A stretch of DNA of 5,429 nucleotides from an uncultured Eubacteriaceae bacterium (lineage in GTDB: Bacteria; Bacillota; Clostridia; Oscillospirales; Acutalibacteraceae). Positions within the stretch are counted from its first letter, which is position 1; every line of letters starts with the position of its first letter. The notes under the pieces were generated by a model, which was not told the DNA's origin, searched no databases, and was given only the letters and a program-made list of their open reading frames with translations. This document shows, one piece after another, positions 4,907-5,429 of this stretch. The DNA lies in the NCBI GenBank assembly GCA_937905915.1, contig CALCVR010000046.1, forward strand, positions 1 to 5,429. The letters run 5' to 3'. The position numbers and the translations under genes were made by a program.

Positions 4907-5429
4907 ATGAAAAAAGTCGGCGTCGACATCGGCGGCACGCAGCTGCGATGCGCCATCTTTGACCAGGACGGCAACATGCTGGAAAAATTCAAAATTAAAA
5001 ACGACCGGTCCCTCCCTGCCCGGGAGAATCTAGACCGGCTCATTGGTTTTATCAATGAGCGCAAGCAAGAATATGATTTTCACACCATTGGTATCGGCTG
5101 TCCCGGCCCTCTCAACCTCCGCCTGGGCAAGATTCTCAATCCTCCCAACCTCAATGAGGATTGGTGTAATTTCGAGATCGTCAAATATTTTGAGGAAAGG
5201 ACCGGCGTCAAAACCTTCCTCAATGGCGACGGTAAGCTGGCCGGCCTGGCGGAAGCTACTTTGGGGGCGGGCAGGGGATATGAAAGCGTCTTTTACATCA
5301 CTATATCTACCGGCGTAGGCGGAGCCTATATCTACCGGGGAGAGATTATGACCGGCGCCAACGCTATGGCTGGCGAGGTGTATAACCTCATGGTCTGCGA
5401 GGATCCTTATCACCGCAAAAACGCCATTC
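4907..5429 (+). CDS. ROK-family sugar kinase, C-terminus beyond the window; candidate 1,5-anhydrohexitol 6-kinase
   Basis: The visible 174 residues run off the window end; a ROK kinase is usually about 300. The N-terminal phosphate-binding motif is VDIGGT (6-11), then IGIGCPGPLN (61-70). Next comes the catalytic region LNGDGKLAGLAE, where D108 aligns with the catalytic Asp of the usual NDxNAAALAE and G107 stands where Asn normally binds sugar hydroxyls. STGVGG (134-139) is the second ATP-side motif. The GExGH motif is altered to G156-E-V-Y-N160: the Glu is kept and the His, normally a zinc and sugar ligand, is lost. No CxCG zinc motif appears in the next 14 residues. ROK kinases phosphorylate hexoses and amino sugars, usually at O6. 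With a PflD-type enzyme upstream, I infer that it makes the phosphorylated substrate of that enzyme. Alternatives are a fructokinase-like or other hexose kinase, or a non-catalytic ROK protein; the intact DIGGT and lack of an N-terminal HTH favour a kinase. Confidence 0.92.
   Translation, partial: MKKVGVDIGGTQLRCAIFDQDGNMLEKFKIKNDRSLPARENLDRLIGFINERKQEYDFHTIGIGCPGPLNLRLGKILNPPNLNEDWCNFEIVKYFEERTGVKTFLNGDGKLAGLAEATLGAGRGYESVFYITISTGVGGAYIYRGEIMTGANAMAGEVYNLMVCEDPYHRKNAI

Noticed and set aside
5030..5413. 127-residue open frame on the - strand at the window end
   Set aside because: It is antisense to the ROK kinase, whose DIGGT, CPGP and STGVGG motifs are all in the + frame starting at 4907.
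1..5429. CRISPR arrays, tRNA or rRNA genes, insertion sequences
   Set aside because: No regularly spaced long repeats, tRNA-like folds, rRNA segments, transposase motifs or terminal inverted repeats were seen.

Overview
The window looks like chromosomal DNA from an anaerobic, low-to-mid GC Gram-positive bacterium, probably a gut-type Clostridia member. The reasons are strong Shine-Dalgarno sites (GGAGG, AAGGAGG), near-consensus vegetative promoters (TTGAAA/TTGACT, 17 bp, TATAAT), U-tailed hairpin terminators and a glycyl radical enzyme, a class destroyed by oxygen. The taxon is inferred; no rRNA or tRNA is present.

Layout: (1) bases 1-369 are the 3' end of an unrelated gene, apparently for a secreted or surface beta-rich protein, closed by a strong terminator (380-414). 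(2) A DeoR-family repressor gene (505-1266) has its own promoter (434-462) and terminator (1276-1322). (3) A 170-base control region carries a near-perfect promoter (1390-1418), immediately followed by three tandem AAAC-headed repeats (1425-1453) that look like an operator. (4) An operon follows, all on the + strand: glycyl radical enzyme (1493-3844), its radical-SAM activase (3971-4891) and a ROK-family sugar kinase (4907 to the window end, truncated).

The glycyl radical enzyme is not pyruvate formate-lyase. It has a single thiyl cysteine in a G-C-V-E motif (C424, E426), the signature of eliminating/dehydrating members, and it resembles E. coli PflD over its whole length (from memory, not from a computed alignment). 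E. coli PflD was recently reported to open the ring of 1,5-anhydromannitol 6-phosphate, giving 1-deoxyfructose 6-phosphate ('anhydroglycolysis'). The working model is that the ROK kinase makes the 6-phosphate of an imported 1,5-anhydrohexitol, replacing the PTS used in E. coli. The activated enzyme would then open the ring, and an aldolase and a dehydrogenase outside the window would finish the route to glyceraldehyde 3-phosphate and 1,2-propanediol. The DeoR protein is the likely local repressor.

The kinase supports an unusual substrate. The GExGH motif of ROK kinases, whose His normally contacts the sugar near its anomeric end and binds zinc, reads G-E-V-Y-N here. No CxCG zinc motif follows in the visible part. 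An anhydrohexitol has no anomeric hydroxyl, so the loss fits the model but does not prove it.
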